Shown here one piece after another: positions 1-10,899 of a stretch of 64,000 nucleotides of DNA; the stretch's first letter is position 1; the number at the start of each line of letters is the position of its first letter. The notes below the pieces were generated by a model. It had not been told where the DNA came from, searched no databases, and was given only the letters and a program-made list of their open reading frames with translations. Source of the stretch: Chionoecetes opilio (lineage: Eukaryota > Arthropoda > Malacostraca > Decapoda > Majidae); the NCBI GenBank assembly GCA_016584305.1, contig JACEEZ010023411.1:7501-71500 (forward strand). Reading direction: 5' to 3'. The translations under genes and the position numbers were made by a program.

Positions 1-41
<41 letters not shown>

Positions 42-49
42 GTCTCTCT
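1..49. repeat. (CT)n microsatellite
   Basis: Nearly pure CT dinucleotide run at the window edge with a few TG interruptions. It lies in the intron before the first visible stomatin exon, and its pyrimidine run leads towards that exon's acceptor. Confidence 0.9.
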
Positions 50-109
50 CTGTCTCTTGGTGTCTCCGTCTTCCTTCCAGTCTTCGTAACAGGCATTAAC
101 CCATTTCAG

Positions 110-165
110 GGCGTGTTAGACGATGCCACAGAGAACTGGGGCATAAAGGTGGAGAGAGTGGAAAT
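110..165 (+). CDS. Stomatin-like exon a (GVLDDATENWGIKVERVE)
   Basis: Acceptor catttcag just before 110 and donor gtgagt at 166. The exon encodes 18 residues in phase 0 plus the first two bases of the next codon (AT, completed to ATC in the next exon). An alternative acceptor at 80 would add residues unlike the family, so 110 is preferred. Confidence 0.93.
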
Positions 166-1161
166 GTGAGTAATGCAGCACGAGGCCAAACAGCGATACG
201 GCTTGCAAGGCTCTATAAAACCAGATCCCGCTCGCTGTCACCCTCCCTTCCCTTCCCTTACTGGCGATGACGTAATGAAGGAATCCTCCCTCCCGCCCTT
301 ACCCTCCCATCCCTCCCTCGATGTCACTATCAAAGCATAAGGTGTTTTAATTTTTTTACCCAGCTCTCCAGTGTTATTGTTTTGCTCGCCCTTGTTTTCT
401 TCCTTTTGCATGACGCGCGCTCAGCAGTTTGCTTTAGCCTGCCCTCAAATGAACCTGTGAGCTCTGCGTTTTCCTTCCCTGTGTATTGTTTTATCCCCAT
501 AGTCCAATTTTTTACCCTTTCCCTTTTTATGAATAGCCCAACGACGCGTTTTTAACCTATTTTACATAGGGGAAGTCTATCCGCCTCGATTATAAGAATT
601 TTCCCCTTTTCCAAACTAAAAACCCATCAATTGATACTTTTTTTTCTACTTCAAGAAATGTATCTATGTTACTTTTGTTTACTTATAGAAGAAAACAAGG
701 TCCATTTTCCATTATTCTTTATTATTCATACGGAAAAGTTGAGGGCGTGTGTATTTGTCTGTCTTTCATCGTCTAAATTTTCCAGGGAATCAAACTTTGG
801 CCAGAATTGAAGGACCAGCTCAAAAATAGACAATACTATGTGTGTCCAGCAAATACCTGGATATCCTGATTAGTAAACGAGATAGACTAACAGGTCATCT
901 AGAAGTGGACGAAGCAATAGAAAAAGAAGAGTTTTGGCTAATGTGTTGCAGGAAAGTGTTGAATACATAAGATGGACTAGTGTTGCCTTACAAGGTCGCA
1001 ACTGACGTATTATGATGTGTTGCACTTCATAAAAAGAAAATTATATGCAGTTTTATGCGCTGATCTCTGTCCTTTTTTTTTTTTTTTTTTTTTTGAGAAT
1101 ATTTCTTTTTTTTAAACCCCGCGATGTTCAATATGAGAAGCCATGGTTATATATCCCATGT

Positions 1162-1242
<81 letters not shown>

Positions 1243-1249
1243 CTCTCTC

Positions 1250-1319
<70 letters not shown>

Positions 1320-3257
1320 CTCTCTCTCTCCTCTCTCTCTCTTTCTGCTTTGCATTGTTAATAATTGTTTCCTTCTTCATGTTAATGTTACTAAGATATC
1401 AAAATTATGATCACTGTATCTGTCATCTAGTCATTGATATAAAGAGAAATATTACTTTTATACGTAGGCTTATTGCTGTTATTATTATTGTCATTATTGT
1501 CATTGTTATTATTATCATCTTTATTATTATTATTATTAACCACAATTCTCCCTCCCTTCTTCGTTCTCTCATATTCTCTTCTAATCCTTGCTATCTCCTT
1601 TACTTCATTCATATATTCTTCCCTTCCTTTCATCTATCATTCCCTACTTCCTTCCATTTCATGCCCTTTCATTCCATTCCTTCTCCCATTTCATGCCCTT
1701 TCCTTCCATTCCTTCTTCCATTTCATGCCTTTCCTTCCCTTCCTTCTTCTATTACATGCCCTTTCCATCCCTTCTCTCTCCCATTACATGCCCTTTCCAT
1801 CCCTTCTCTCCTCCATGTCATGCCTTTCCTTCCCTTCTACTCTATTTAACTTTCTTTCCCTTATATTTACTCCTTTCTTTACCTCCGTTCCTCAATTTCT
1901 CTCTTTCTCATAATCACTCATTTCTCTCCTACTTTATCTTCCTTCCTCCCTCTCTTCCTTCCTCCCTTAACTTTCTTTCTATAAATAAAAAAAATTCTTT
2001 ACCTCTCTCCCTCTATATCATTCTCCCTTTCTCATAATCTCTCACTTCTCCCCAACTTTCCCTCCCTCTCTTTTCTCCTTCCTTCCCTCCCTCTCTTCCC
2101 TCCCTCCCCCCCTTTTCTCCCCCTCCCCTCCCTTCCCCCCTTCCCTCCACAGCAAGGACGTCCGCCTGCCAGTACAGCTGCAGCGCGCGATGGCAGCTGA
2201 GGCCGAAGCTGCAAGGGAAGCTCGAGCTAAGGTAGGCAGCGAGCGACCCAATTACTATTATCATCATTACTATTATTTCTATTACAACGTATTATTTTTT
2301 TTATTTTTTTTTTTAACAGGCCTACTTATTTTTTTCAATATTCGTAATTAAGATTTTTTGTTGTTGCTTTTTTTTTGTTGCTCTAAATTGAAATGTACTC
2401 CTGTGCCAGATAAGTATGCCCAGACAGATGGACATTCAGTGTGTAAAAAGCCCCGTCCACACTACCACTCACCACCGTCGGCGCTTCCCGTCGAACAGTG
2501 TTCGTCACTCAAAAGTGGCTGTGTGGACACGATGCCGACGAGCAAAATTTAACCGTCGGCATTGCCCGCCAACATTCAGCAGGTTTAATATTGGGCGGGA
2601 ATGCCCGTCACTCACGGGTCAGCGCCGAACACATGCTTCAAGAAGTTATCGGCAGTTTTCACCATCTAGATATTTTTGTATTGCTATGTACCGTATACCA
2701 TCAGAACCAAGAAAGTCAGCTGATTACGAATATGTGATCAAAAATTAAATGGGAGAAATGGTCGGGAAATTGCAGCGAGTTGAAGACAAAAAAGTGAGAA
2801 AAATGTTTATACACTTTTTTTTGCTATATTTTTTAGAATACACAAAAAGGTTTTCGTATATTTTTCTTGCTTGTGATATGCAGAAATGTGTCATGAGATG
2901 ATAGTTGGGTCAGTTTTTCTAAACCTCCTGTGGTTATTTCATAATCTCGAGTGAGAGTACACGATATGCAGAAAACATGACTCTCACTTTGAAATCAGGA
3001 AGCGCACTGACCGCCGAACAAAACCGTTCGTGTGGACACAACTCTGGCAACAGCGCTTCCCGTCGGCAAGCACCGACGGCAAGCGCCGACGGTGGTGAGT
3101 GGTAGTGTGGACGGGGCTTAAGCCCCGAGAAAGAAGAAACTCTGCGGTAACGGTTTGCCACGTTTAACTAACTTAGTAGACTTTTATGCAATATTATAGT
3201 ATATCATTATCATTAACATCATCATAATTGTTTATGTTATTATTATTTCTACCATCA

Positions 3258-3292
<35 letters not shown>

Positions 3293-3318
3293 TCTCCCAT
3301 GTCTTTTCACTATGTATC

Positions 3319-3383
<65 letters not shown>

Positions 3384-4888
3384 ACACCTGCCTTGCCTTC
3401 TTCAGGTGATCGCCGCCGAGGGGGAACAGAAGGCGTCCCGCGCCCTGAAGGAGGCCGCTGACGTCATCTCCCTGTCGCCCGCCGCCCTACAGCTGCGCTA
3501 CCTCCAGGCGAGTCCTCCTCCTATAGCAGTAGCTGTAGTAGTAGTAGAAGTAGTAGTAGTAGTATTATTAATAGTAGTAGTAGTAGTAGACCTTGTAGAA
3601 GTAGAAGTAGTAGTAGTAGGCTCCAACGTAAAAAAAAAAAAAAAAAAGTAGTAGTAATAGTAGTAGTAGTAATAGTAGTAGTAGTAGTAAAAGAAGTCGT
3701 AGTCGTAGTAGAAGTAGCAGAAAGTAGTAGTAGTAAGGCCATTTAGTATACATCATTCATTCATAAGTTAATTTATTTCTACAGCCATTCACTAAACCGT
3801 AAAATCTTTAGACCTAACTGAGTCATTTATTACATTTAAATATTTGTATAGTCACTCGTAAGTCAAATTTACAAGTTTTTTATACAAACTCTTAACTAAC
3901 ATCTCTCTTACTTTGAATAATAATCATAGTTTGTTTATCAATATTCCCTGCTTGTAACACCCCTGTACTAACCATGTCTTCTCTGTCTTTTATCCTCCCC
4001 TCCCTTCCCTTCCCTTCCCTTCCCTTCTTTCTTCCTTTCCTTCCCTTCCCTTCCCTCCTTTCTTCCTTTCCTTCCCTTCCCTTACCTTCCCTTCCCTTTC
4101 TTCCTTTTCTTCCTTTCCCTTCCCTCCTTTCTTCCTTTCCTTCCCTTCCCTTACCTTCCCTTCCCTTTCTTCCTTTTCTTCCTTTCCCTTCCCTCCTTTC
4201 TTACTTTCCTCCCGTCCCTTCCCTTCCCTTCCCTCCTTTCTTCCTTCCCTTCCCTTCCCTCCTTTCTTCCTTTCCTTCCCTTCCCTTACCTTCCCTTCCC
4301 TTTCTTTCTATCCCTTCCCTTCCCTCCCCTTACCTTCCCTTCCCTTACCTTCCCTTCCCTTTCTATCCCTTTCCTTCCTTCCCTTTCTTCCTTTCCTTCC
4401 CTTCCCTTCCCTCCTTTCTTCCTTACCTTCCCTTCCCTTTCTTTTTCTTCCCTTCCCTTCCCTTCCCTTCCCTTTCCTTTCTTTCTATCCCTGTCCTTCC
4501 GTCCTTCCTTCCTTCCTTCCTTCCTTCCTTTCTTCCTTCCTTCCTTCCTTCCTTCCGTCCTTTCCTACTTTCCCATTCCGTCCATCTTCCTCCTTCTTTT
4601 CCTCTCCTTCTTCTTACTTTCATTCCAGTCCTTCTTCCTTCTTTGCTTCCTTCCCTTCCATCCTTCCCTTCCCTTCCCTTCCTTCCTCCCTACCCTCCCT
4701 CCTTCCTTCCCTTCCTCCCCTTCCCTTCCCGTCCCTTCCCTTTGCCTTTCCGTCCCTTCCAACAGACTCTTAACACCATTTCCGCCGAGAAGAACTCCAC
4801 CATTATTTTCCCGCTGCCCATCGACATATTGCGACATTTCATGGGCGGCGGGAGGAAGAGGAAGGGGGAAGAAGAAGAAGAAGATTGA
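110..4888 (+). CDS. Stomatin/MEC-2-like protein, 3' four exons (gene partial)
   Basis: Four exons join in frame to encode the C-terminal half of the SPFH/band-7 domain and the family's oligomerisation tail: DDATENWGIKVERVE, then IKDVRLPVQLQRAMAAE, then VIAAEGEQKASRALKEA and SPAALQLRYLQ, then TLNTISAEKNSTIIFPLPID. From memory these blocks are nearly identical to nematode MEC-2 and human stomatin. Stomatins are hairpin-anchored proteins of the inner membrane leaflet that oligomerise and modulate ion channels. Exons: 110-165, 2153-2231, 3406-3507, 4766-4888; 119 residues are visible. The N-terminus, membrane hairpin and first half of the domain lie upstream of the window. After FPLPID the protein ends in a short basic then acidic tail (GGGRKRKGEEEEED), much shorter than the long MEC-2 C-terminus. 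The intron after exon 3 has a GC donor. I cannot assign it to a particular stomatin paralogue. Confidence 0.95.
166..1163. other. Intron sequence, no gene recognised
   Basis: First part of the stomatin-like intron. No coding signature seen; contains a poly-T run near 1072-1094. Confidence 0.6.
1164..1342. repeat. (CT)n microsatellite
   Basis: About 180 bases of almost pure CT with occasional CCT or CGT interruptions. Long Ser-Leu repeat reading frames here are artefacts of the repeat. Confidence 0.95.
1651..1840. repeat. Minisatellite, ~33-35 bp pyrimidine-rich unit
   Basis: About five to six degenerate units of the type CCATTTCATGCCCTTTCC followed by TTCC-rich sequence, in the first visible intron of the stomatin-like gene. 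Confidence 0.75.
2153..2231 (+). CDS. Stomatin-like exon b (IKDVRLPVQLQRAMAAE...)
   Basis: Acceptor ccctccacag, donor gtaggc at 2232. The exon completes the split Ile codon and encodes the highly conserved VQLQRAMAAEAEAAREARAK stretch, which forms the coiled-coil start of the stomatin C-terminal region. It ends in phase 0. Confidence 0.95.
2449..3118. mobile_element. Palindromic MITE, AGCCCCGTCCACAC termini, in stomatin intron
   Basis: Long terminal inverted repeats: the left end begins AGCCCCGTCCACACTACC and the right end finishes with its reverse complement GTAGTGTGGACGGGGCT, continuing inward through CACCACCGTCGGCGCTT. The right flank is TAA and the left flank TAA/AAA, compatible with the 3-bp TWA target duplication of PIF/Harbinger MITEs. 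No transposase coding seen. Confidence 0.75.
3255..3382. repeat. (TTA)n and (CT)n microsatellites
   Basis: A TTA run at about 3258-3292 followed by a CT run at 3322-3382 directly upstream of exon c; the latter extends the polypyrimidine tract of that acceptor. Confidence 0.9.
3406..3507 (+). CDS. Stomatin-like exon c (VIAAEGEQKASRALKEA...LQ)
   Basis: Acceptor ccttcttcag follows a (CT)n tract; 34 codons in phase 0. The donor is CAG|gcgagt, a GC rather than GT 5' splice site with an otherwise strong consensus. The encoded RALKEAADVISLSPAALQL matches the stomatin family closely. Confidence 0.95.
3528..3735. repeat. (GTA)n trinucleotide repeat with A-run
   Basis: Degenerate GTA/AGT repeats starting about 20 bases after the GC donor of exon c, interrupted by a run of about 18 A at 3631-3647. 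Confidence 0.9.
3990..4764. repeat. CCCTT/TTCC polypyrimidine tract
   Basis: Roughly 770 bases of almost uninterrupted pyrimidine built from CCCTT, TTCCTT and related pentamers, ending at the acceptor of the stomatin terminal exon. A 900-base open frame through it is a repeat artefact that happens to read into the true exon. Confidence 0.95.
4766..4888 (+). CDS. Stomatin-like terminal exon
   Basis: Acceptor cccttccaacag at the end of a long CCCTT tract. Forty codons then TGA. TLNTISAEKNSTIIFPLPID is the diagnostic stomatin C-terminal segment involved in oligomerisation and lipid-raft association in relatives; the last residues are a poly-basic then poly-acidic tail. Confidence 0.95.
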   Translation, partial: TLNTISAEKNSTIIFPLPIDILRHFMGGGRKRKGEEEEED

Positions 4889-5087
4889 AGTCTTAGCCTC
4901 CTTCTCCTCCCGCCCACACCACGCCCACCCTCACGCCCACGCACCCTTAAATGCCTCTTTCTCAATAGTTTTTTATACATCACTATAAATGTTATATAAA
5001 TAAGATATAAAGTCTATATATATATTATATTATAATACAATAAGCTCATAGACAGTTGCCTCAAGAAATTCAATCAATATGACTAAA

Positions 5088-5093
5088 AATAAA
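5088..5093 (+). promoter_or_regulatory. Polyadenylation signal AATAAA, stomatin-like gene
   Basis: First canonical AATAAA after the stop codon, 200 bases downstream, in AT-rich 3' UTR-like sequence. Cleavage site not determined. Confidence 0.5.
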
Positions 5094-5634
5094 TAGGCTT
5101 ATCTTGTTTTTAGGATAATGATAGTGATTTTTTTTTTTCAGTCCTTAAAAAAAATGGAGTTTAGACTAATGTGGAAAAATTATTAATAGATGGGATTTGT
5201 GATTCGATAGACTAATGGGGAAAAAATAGTTATTAATGGAGGTAATTTGTGATTGTTAAGAGATTTAGGGACTTTAATTCTTTCCCTGTTTTAATGGGAA
5301 ACAATTTTAGGATACAGTAATAAAAAAAAAATGTGGCGTATTTGTGAAGCTTTGATGCGATTTTGTTACGTATTTTTATTTGTTTTTCTTGCGTTAAGGT
5401 TTTATTTTGTGTGTTTTTGTGTTTTTATGAATGAAGTGACCAGCCTCGTTTTTTTCTTTCAAGGTTTTTCTTTTTTTTTGTTTTGCGATCTTTTTTTTTT
5501 ATTATATATATAGACCCGCTTGTTAGGTTAATTCCAAGACGTGTATTTTTTTGTTCCTGTTTTATTTCTGAGTTCGTTTTAATGCTGTATATCGAATGTC
5601 AGGCATATCTATACCCACTCCTTGACTAACTCAC
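5094..5634. other. AT-rich, no gene recognised
   Basis: Post-genic AT-rich DNA with T-runs. No splice-bounded coding signature or element termini recognised on either strand. Confidence 0.5.
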
Positions 5635-5645
5635 CGCACACACAC

Positions 5646-5730
<85 letters not shown>

Positions 5731-5762
5731 ACGCCGCGCGCACACACACACGCGCACGCACT

Positions 5763-5818
<56 letters not shown>

Positions 5819-5849
5819 CACGCCGCGCGCACACACACACGCGCACGCA

Positions 5850-5897
<48 letters not shown>

Positions 5898-5908
5898 ACA
5901 CACACACA

Positions 5909-5980
<72 letters not shown>
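5635..5980. repeat. Compound (CA)n microsatellite
   Basis: About 345 bases of CA repeat with periodic CACCACA and a GCCGCGCGCACAC interruption that recurs twice, pointing to internal block duplication of about 100 bases. Confidence 0.95.
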
Positions 5981-5984
<4 letters not shown>

Positions 5985-6017
5985 TTATAGCTGATTTACG
6001 CCCACATTGCTAAGAGG

Positions 6018-6098
6018 TAAGGAGATTGGGCGTGCTTTGGGCGTGATTGGGCGGGATCTAGGCGTGATTTGGGCGTGATTTGGCGTGACTTACAGCTC
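6018..6098. repeat. Short tandem repeat, TTGGGCGTGAT-like
   Basis: Five to six degenerate 11-15 bp units containing GGGCGTGATT or similar. Confidence 0.7.
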
Positions 6099-6287
6099 AA
6101 AATCATGACATTATAAAACATAAGACTGAGAAAGATGCTCATTTGACCACGGTTTTTTTTTTTTTTTTACTAATTCTCAAACGCTGAGAATGGAAAGCGG
6201 AAAAGTTTGAATGATGTTAAAAAAAAATAATCAAAATCTAATTCTTTCATCAATTTTTTTTTTTTGCCTTTACGTTCCTAACTCTAA

Positions 6288-6938
6288 AGCCGGCCACACA
6301 CACACCGGCGCAGCCTGTCCGGCCGACGAAAAGGGGCGTGGCTAGAGGCGGCCGGTGTGTGTGTGGGGGTGTTTTTCATCCGGCGGGGCCTGTCGCAGCG
6401 GCCGGATGAAAATCAGTCGGCGCTTGAAAATTCCGTCCGGCGCGGCCTGCCGCCTGCGTGTGTGTGGGTGCCTTCCGGCGCGGCCCGCCCCTCGCTCGGC
6501 CAGATAATGACTAATTGTACCAGTTATAATTGTATTTATGATAATATAGGTATTATATATGACATTATATATAGTATGACGTATTATATATAGGTATTAT
6601 ATATGGCTGCACATGCAGCCATCACCAACAAGTCATTTTCGGACAGCGGATTCATGTTGTCACCACGGTGGTCCGACGTGTACTGTATATTTTCATGAGG
6701 CGGCCGGTGTGTGTGTGGGTCTCGTCCGGCGAACGATGCCCCGCCACTTTTTGTCGGCCGGACAGGCCGCGCCGGTGTGTGTGTGGCCGGCTGGAATTTT
6801 CAAGCGCCGACTGATTTTCATCCGGCCGCTGCGACAGGCCCCGCCGGATGAAAAACACCCCCACACACACACCGGCCGCCTCTAGCCACGCCCTTTTCGT
6901 CGGCCGGACAGGCCGCGCCGGTGTGTGTGTGGCCGGCT
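6288..6938. mobile_element. GC-rich palindromic MITE with TAA duplications
   Basis: Termini AGCCGGCCACACACACACC and its inverse are flanked by TAA at 6285-6287 and 6939-6941. The inverted arms are about 200 bases and contain GGGGCGTGGCTAGAGGCGGC, CATCCGGCGGGGCCTGTCGC and other matching blocks, separated by an AT-rich core around 6510-6680. TAA duplications fit PIF/Harbinger-type MITEs. No coding capacity; open frames here follow the arms. Confidence 0.85.
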
Positions 6939-6941
6939 TAA

Positions 6942-7656
<715 letters not shown>

Positions 7657-7985
7657 CATAATAACAAAATTGAAAAACAACAACTAGCTATGTTTATTAT
7701 TCTCTATGTTCTGCTTGGTTCATTTGATAATTTTCCAGTAATTCAGCTCACAATTAGTAAATCATACATCAATATATGTGTAAATTTATTTTTAAACGCC
7801 ACTAAACCACACGAAATATAAACATCCATCTTTTTTTCAGCGTAAAATCGAGAGGTAATGCATGTTTTCCTCTTCCAAACTTATCAATTCAAAGTCCAAG
7901 AATGTAATTTGAATATGAAGTAAGATAATAATATGAATATGAAGTAAGCTAATAATATGAATTCTTGTCCTTGTATTTACTCTAA

Positions 7986-8263
7986 AGTCCGGTTCCCACC
8001 TTCCCGCTTGTACGGCCGCCATACAACAACAAAGACGTCACAATGACGTCTCAACAAAGTCTACCGCACCGCCGTACCGCTGTACGGCCGCCGTACAAAG
8101 TTAAATTCAAGTCATCTCTCCCGCTCGGCGGTGTCCGCTCGAGCGGAGTTGCCAACTGTGCCCAGTTACCACAAATACCACTCAAGCGGTGATGATGGTG
8201 ACGTCATTGTTGAGCGGTGTTGTTGTAAGACGGCCGTACAAGCGGGCTGATGGGAACCGGCCT
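7986..8263. mobile_element. Palindromic MITE with TAA duplications
   Basis: Termini AGTCCGGTTCCCA and TGGGAACCGGCCT are flanked by TAA at 7983-7985 and 8264-8266. Inner inverted segments include CCCGCTTGTACGGCCG with its inverse CGGCCGTACAAGCGGG, and GACGTCA-containing blocks. 278 bp, non-coding. Confidence 0.85.
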
Positions 8264-8679
8264 TAACCACACACAAACGCACGCACAAATTTCCTAAAAA
8301 CATTATCCACCATTTACACATCAATACGAAATAGCATAGTGACTAAAACCCTCTAAATATCACTACATACACCACACACTTTATAATTTCCATCTCTGTG
8401 TTATTACCATACCGTAAATTACGTCAGGAGAAAACGGAGCGCTCACACATACTTTTCAGGGTAGACTTCGGTGTTTCGTTACGTTTTCCTTTTCCTGGTT
8501 TCTGCTCTTGTGTTCTTCATTGCAGCTTCCCGCCTCGCCCACTCTCCTTACTCGCCCACTCCATGTACATAGTTACCATCAACGAAGACTTAGACTTTAG
8601 CGTTGCCTCGATATCCCTTTTATCACAGCACTAGCCAGGCTTTTTATGGGCAGGTGAGAGAGAGGGGAGGAGAGAGAAG

Positions 8680-8680
8680 A

Positions 8681-8749
<69 letters not shown>
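8680..8749. repeat. (GA)n microsatellite
   Basis: About 70 bases of pure GA. Confidence 0.97.
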
Positions 8750-8752
<3 letters not shown>

Positions 8753-8829
8753 ACTGCCCACTCCAATTTGTACTGTTATGTATACTATGAATATGGAAAC
8801 ACACACATACATACATACACATAAGTTTA

Positions 8830-10360
8830 CTCGTGACACCCGATATTCACTGTTTTTTCATTCATTTTTCATTCTTTAATTATAACTATGTGATGAATTA
8901 TGATGAATAACTTATTAAGGAAAGCATCTCCCCCCCCTCCCATCTATTCCCTCCCCATCCTTTGCGTTCTTCAGCGTATTAATTGCATTATTTACTTTAT
9001 TATATACTTTGTTTTAATTCCTTTGCAATTGTTAAGGAGACGGAAAATTATATTTGAATGAAATAAATTACTGATTTCTATTTTCTTCCCTTTTTCTTCC
9101 TTTTCTTCCTTCTCTCCCTCCTCCCCTTCCTTCTTGGTTTTTTTCTGCTCTCCTCGTTCTCCTCCTCCGTTTTTATATATCTCATGTGTTAAGCTGATGC
9201 ATACGTTACAAGTTTCGAATAATCAACAATATTAGCAAATGTTTACTTTTTTCACAAATTTCAACGCTAACGAATTCTTTTTTACATTTTTAACTTTGAT
9301 CTTATTTCACAATAGCCTACGGTAGGTCCCCGAGAGAGAGAAAAAAGGTATCTGATAAAGGTAACTTATTCAAACCAAATATTAATGAAGTAAAAAAAAT
9401 GAATACAAGTGAATGAAAATGAAAAAAAATGTGCGTTCCTTTTGGCATTATATAGTGAAAGTGTAAAAACAATTGATAATGACGACTTTGCTATTATTCA
9501 GAGACCCTTCAACCCCCCCCACCTCCCTCTTCCCCCCCTCCCCCCCTTCCCCCTTCACCCTCCATCGCATCGACCCGGCGTCACATAATAGACACTAGAT
9601 TAAGATAGATAACTCATAACCCATAATATATAACCATAACTTGTCCCGTATTCAATATTATCTTTATCCTATCTTGTTATCATTCGCGCCAAGTTTTGTT
9701 TTCTTATTTTCAATCTCAATGTGGACGAAATATCAATGATTTTTTTCATATGTGTTCTACCGTAGATAACAGTAAAGTCGCCAGGACAACTTTTTTTTAT
9801 GTTTACAGACGTGTGGTGGCGTTAATACTTACATTTCTACATCCATGATTTCAGGAAAGTTAGAAGGGGCTATCTAGAGAGTCTGTGTCATTTTGTGTCT
9901 TCATCTGTGTCATAGTATGGCTATAAATGAACAAATTACAAAAATATCAACAGAGTGGCGACCAACAGTAAAGTCGCCATTTAGTGTTTATGTTCTGAGT
10001 GTCCTCCCGCAGCCGTCGTCGCCCGAAAAAAAAAAAGCGTAGTAAAATATAAACCGCCCTATATTTGCAGCTACAAAGCAAAAAAAACGCGGAAACAGGG
10101 AATTATACAGTCAGATAAACTCTTGAACTCTTCAGGGGCACATAAAACATTAGTGATGCTAAATTTGAAATTTAAGGGGGGGCTGGCGAATTATTGGGGT
10201 GGACTTTATGTTATCTACGGGAGTTTTAGAGTAAATTTTATGGGGTTGTACGTATGGAAAAATTATTGTTTTAATTATTTATTATTTTTATTAAATATTA
10301 TTATTTTTAAATTTTAATTGTTTAATTTTTTATCGTCATTTTACCACTCCCCTACTGATT
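8830..10360. other. No gene recognised; fragment of TACCGTAGATAAC family
   Basis: AT-rich DNA without splice-bounded coding signal. At 9758-9790 sits TACCGTAGATAACAGTAAAG plus TCGCCAGG, the terminus of the MITE family also present near 22.9, 60.4 and 63.6 kb; a same-strand partial repeat lies near 9966. No matching inverted right end is seen. Confidence 0.55.
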
Positions 10361-10369
10361 TTATTGTTT

Positions 10370-10845
10370 TTAAGTACTGCTTCACCTCTATCACCCCCAT
10401 ACTACTACACTACTACTATATACTATAGTCTACTACTACTACTACTACACCAAATACTCACTACTACTACTACTACTACTACCTACTATTTACTACTATT
10501 TATACTTACTACTCCACCACCACCCACCACCACCACTATACTACTACTACTATCCCCACTACTATACATTACTACTACTCTACAACTCTACTACACATAC
10601 TACTAATACTACTACTACCTACTATATACTATTACAAATCTACCACCCCCAAACCACCCCCCCACCACCACCTACCCTGCTCTATTGTGTGTTTTTTTCC
10701 ATCATAAAGTGGATTATTATTATCACTACTCCCACAATCGTCTTCCAACACACACACACACACCCCACAAAACCCCAAAACACACCACACCACACCCACA
10801 CAACCCCAAACATACACCCCACACCCACACACACACACAGGATGA
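10370..10845. repeat. (CTA)n and CA-rich degenerate repeats
   Basis: Degenerate TAC/CTA triplets to about 10670, then C-rich and CA-rich low-complexity sequence at 10748-10840. Confidence 0.85.
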
Positions 10846-10899
10846 AAAAATTAATATGTTTTTTTTGCATAAATTTTTCCCCATTACATAGCCAAAAAT

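Noticed and set aside
1045..1849. Long Ser/Leu-repeat open frames in both strands
   Set aside because: Direct translation of (CT)n/(GA)n microsatellites; same reasoning applies to the CA, GTA, GA and CCCTT tract frames elsewhere.
3974..4765. 304-residue Pro/Ser/Leu/Phe frame
   Set aside because: Read-through of the CCCTT tract; only the last 40 codons belong to the stomatin exon, which has its own acceptor at 4765.
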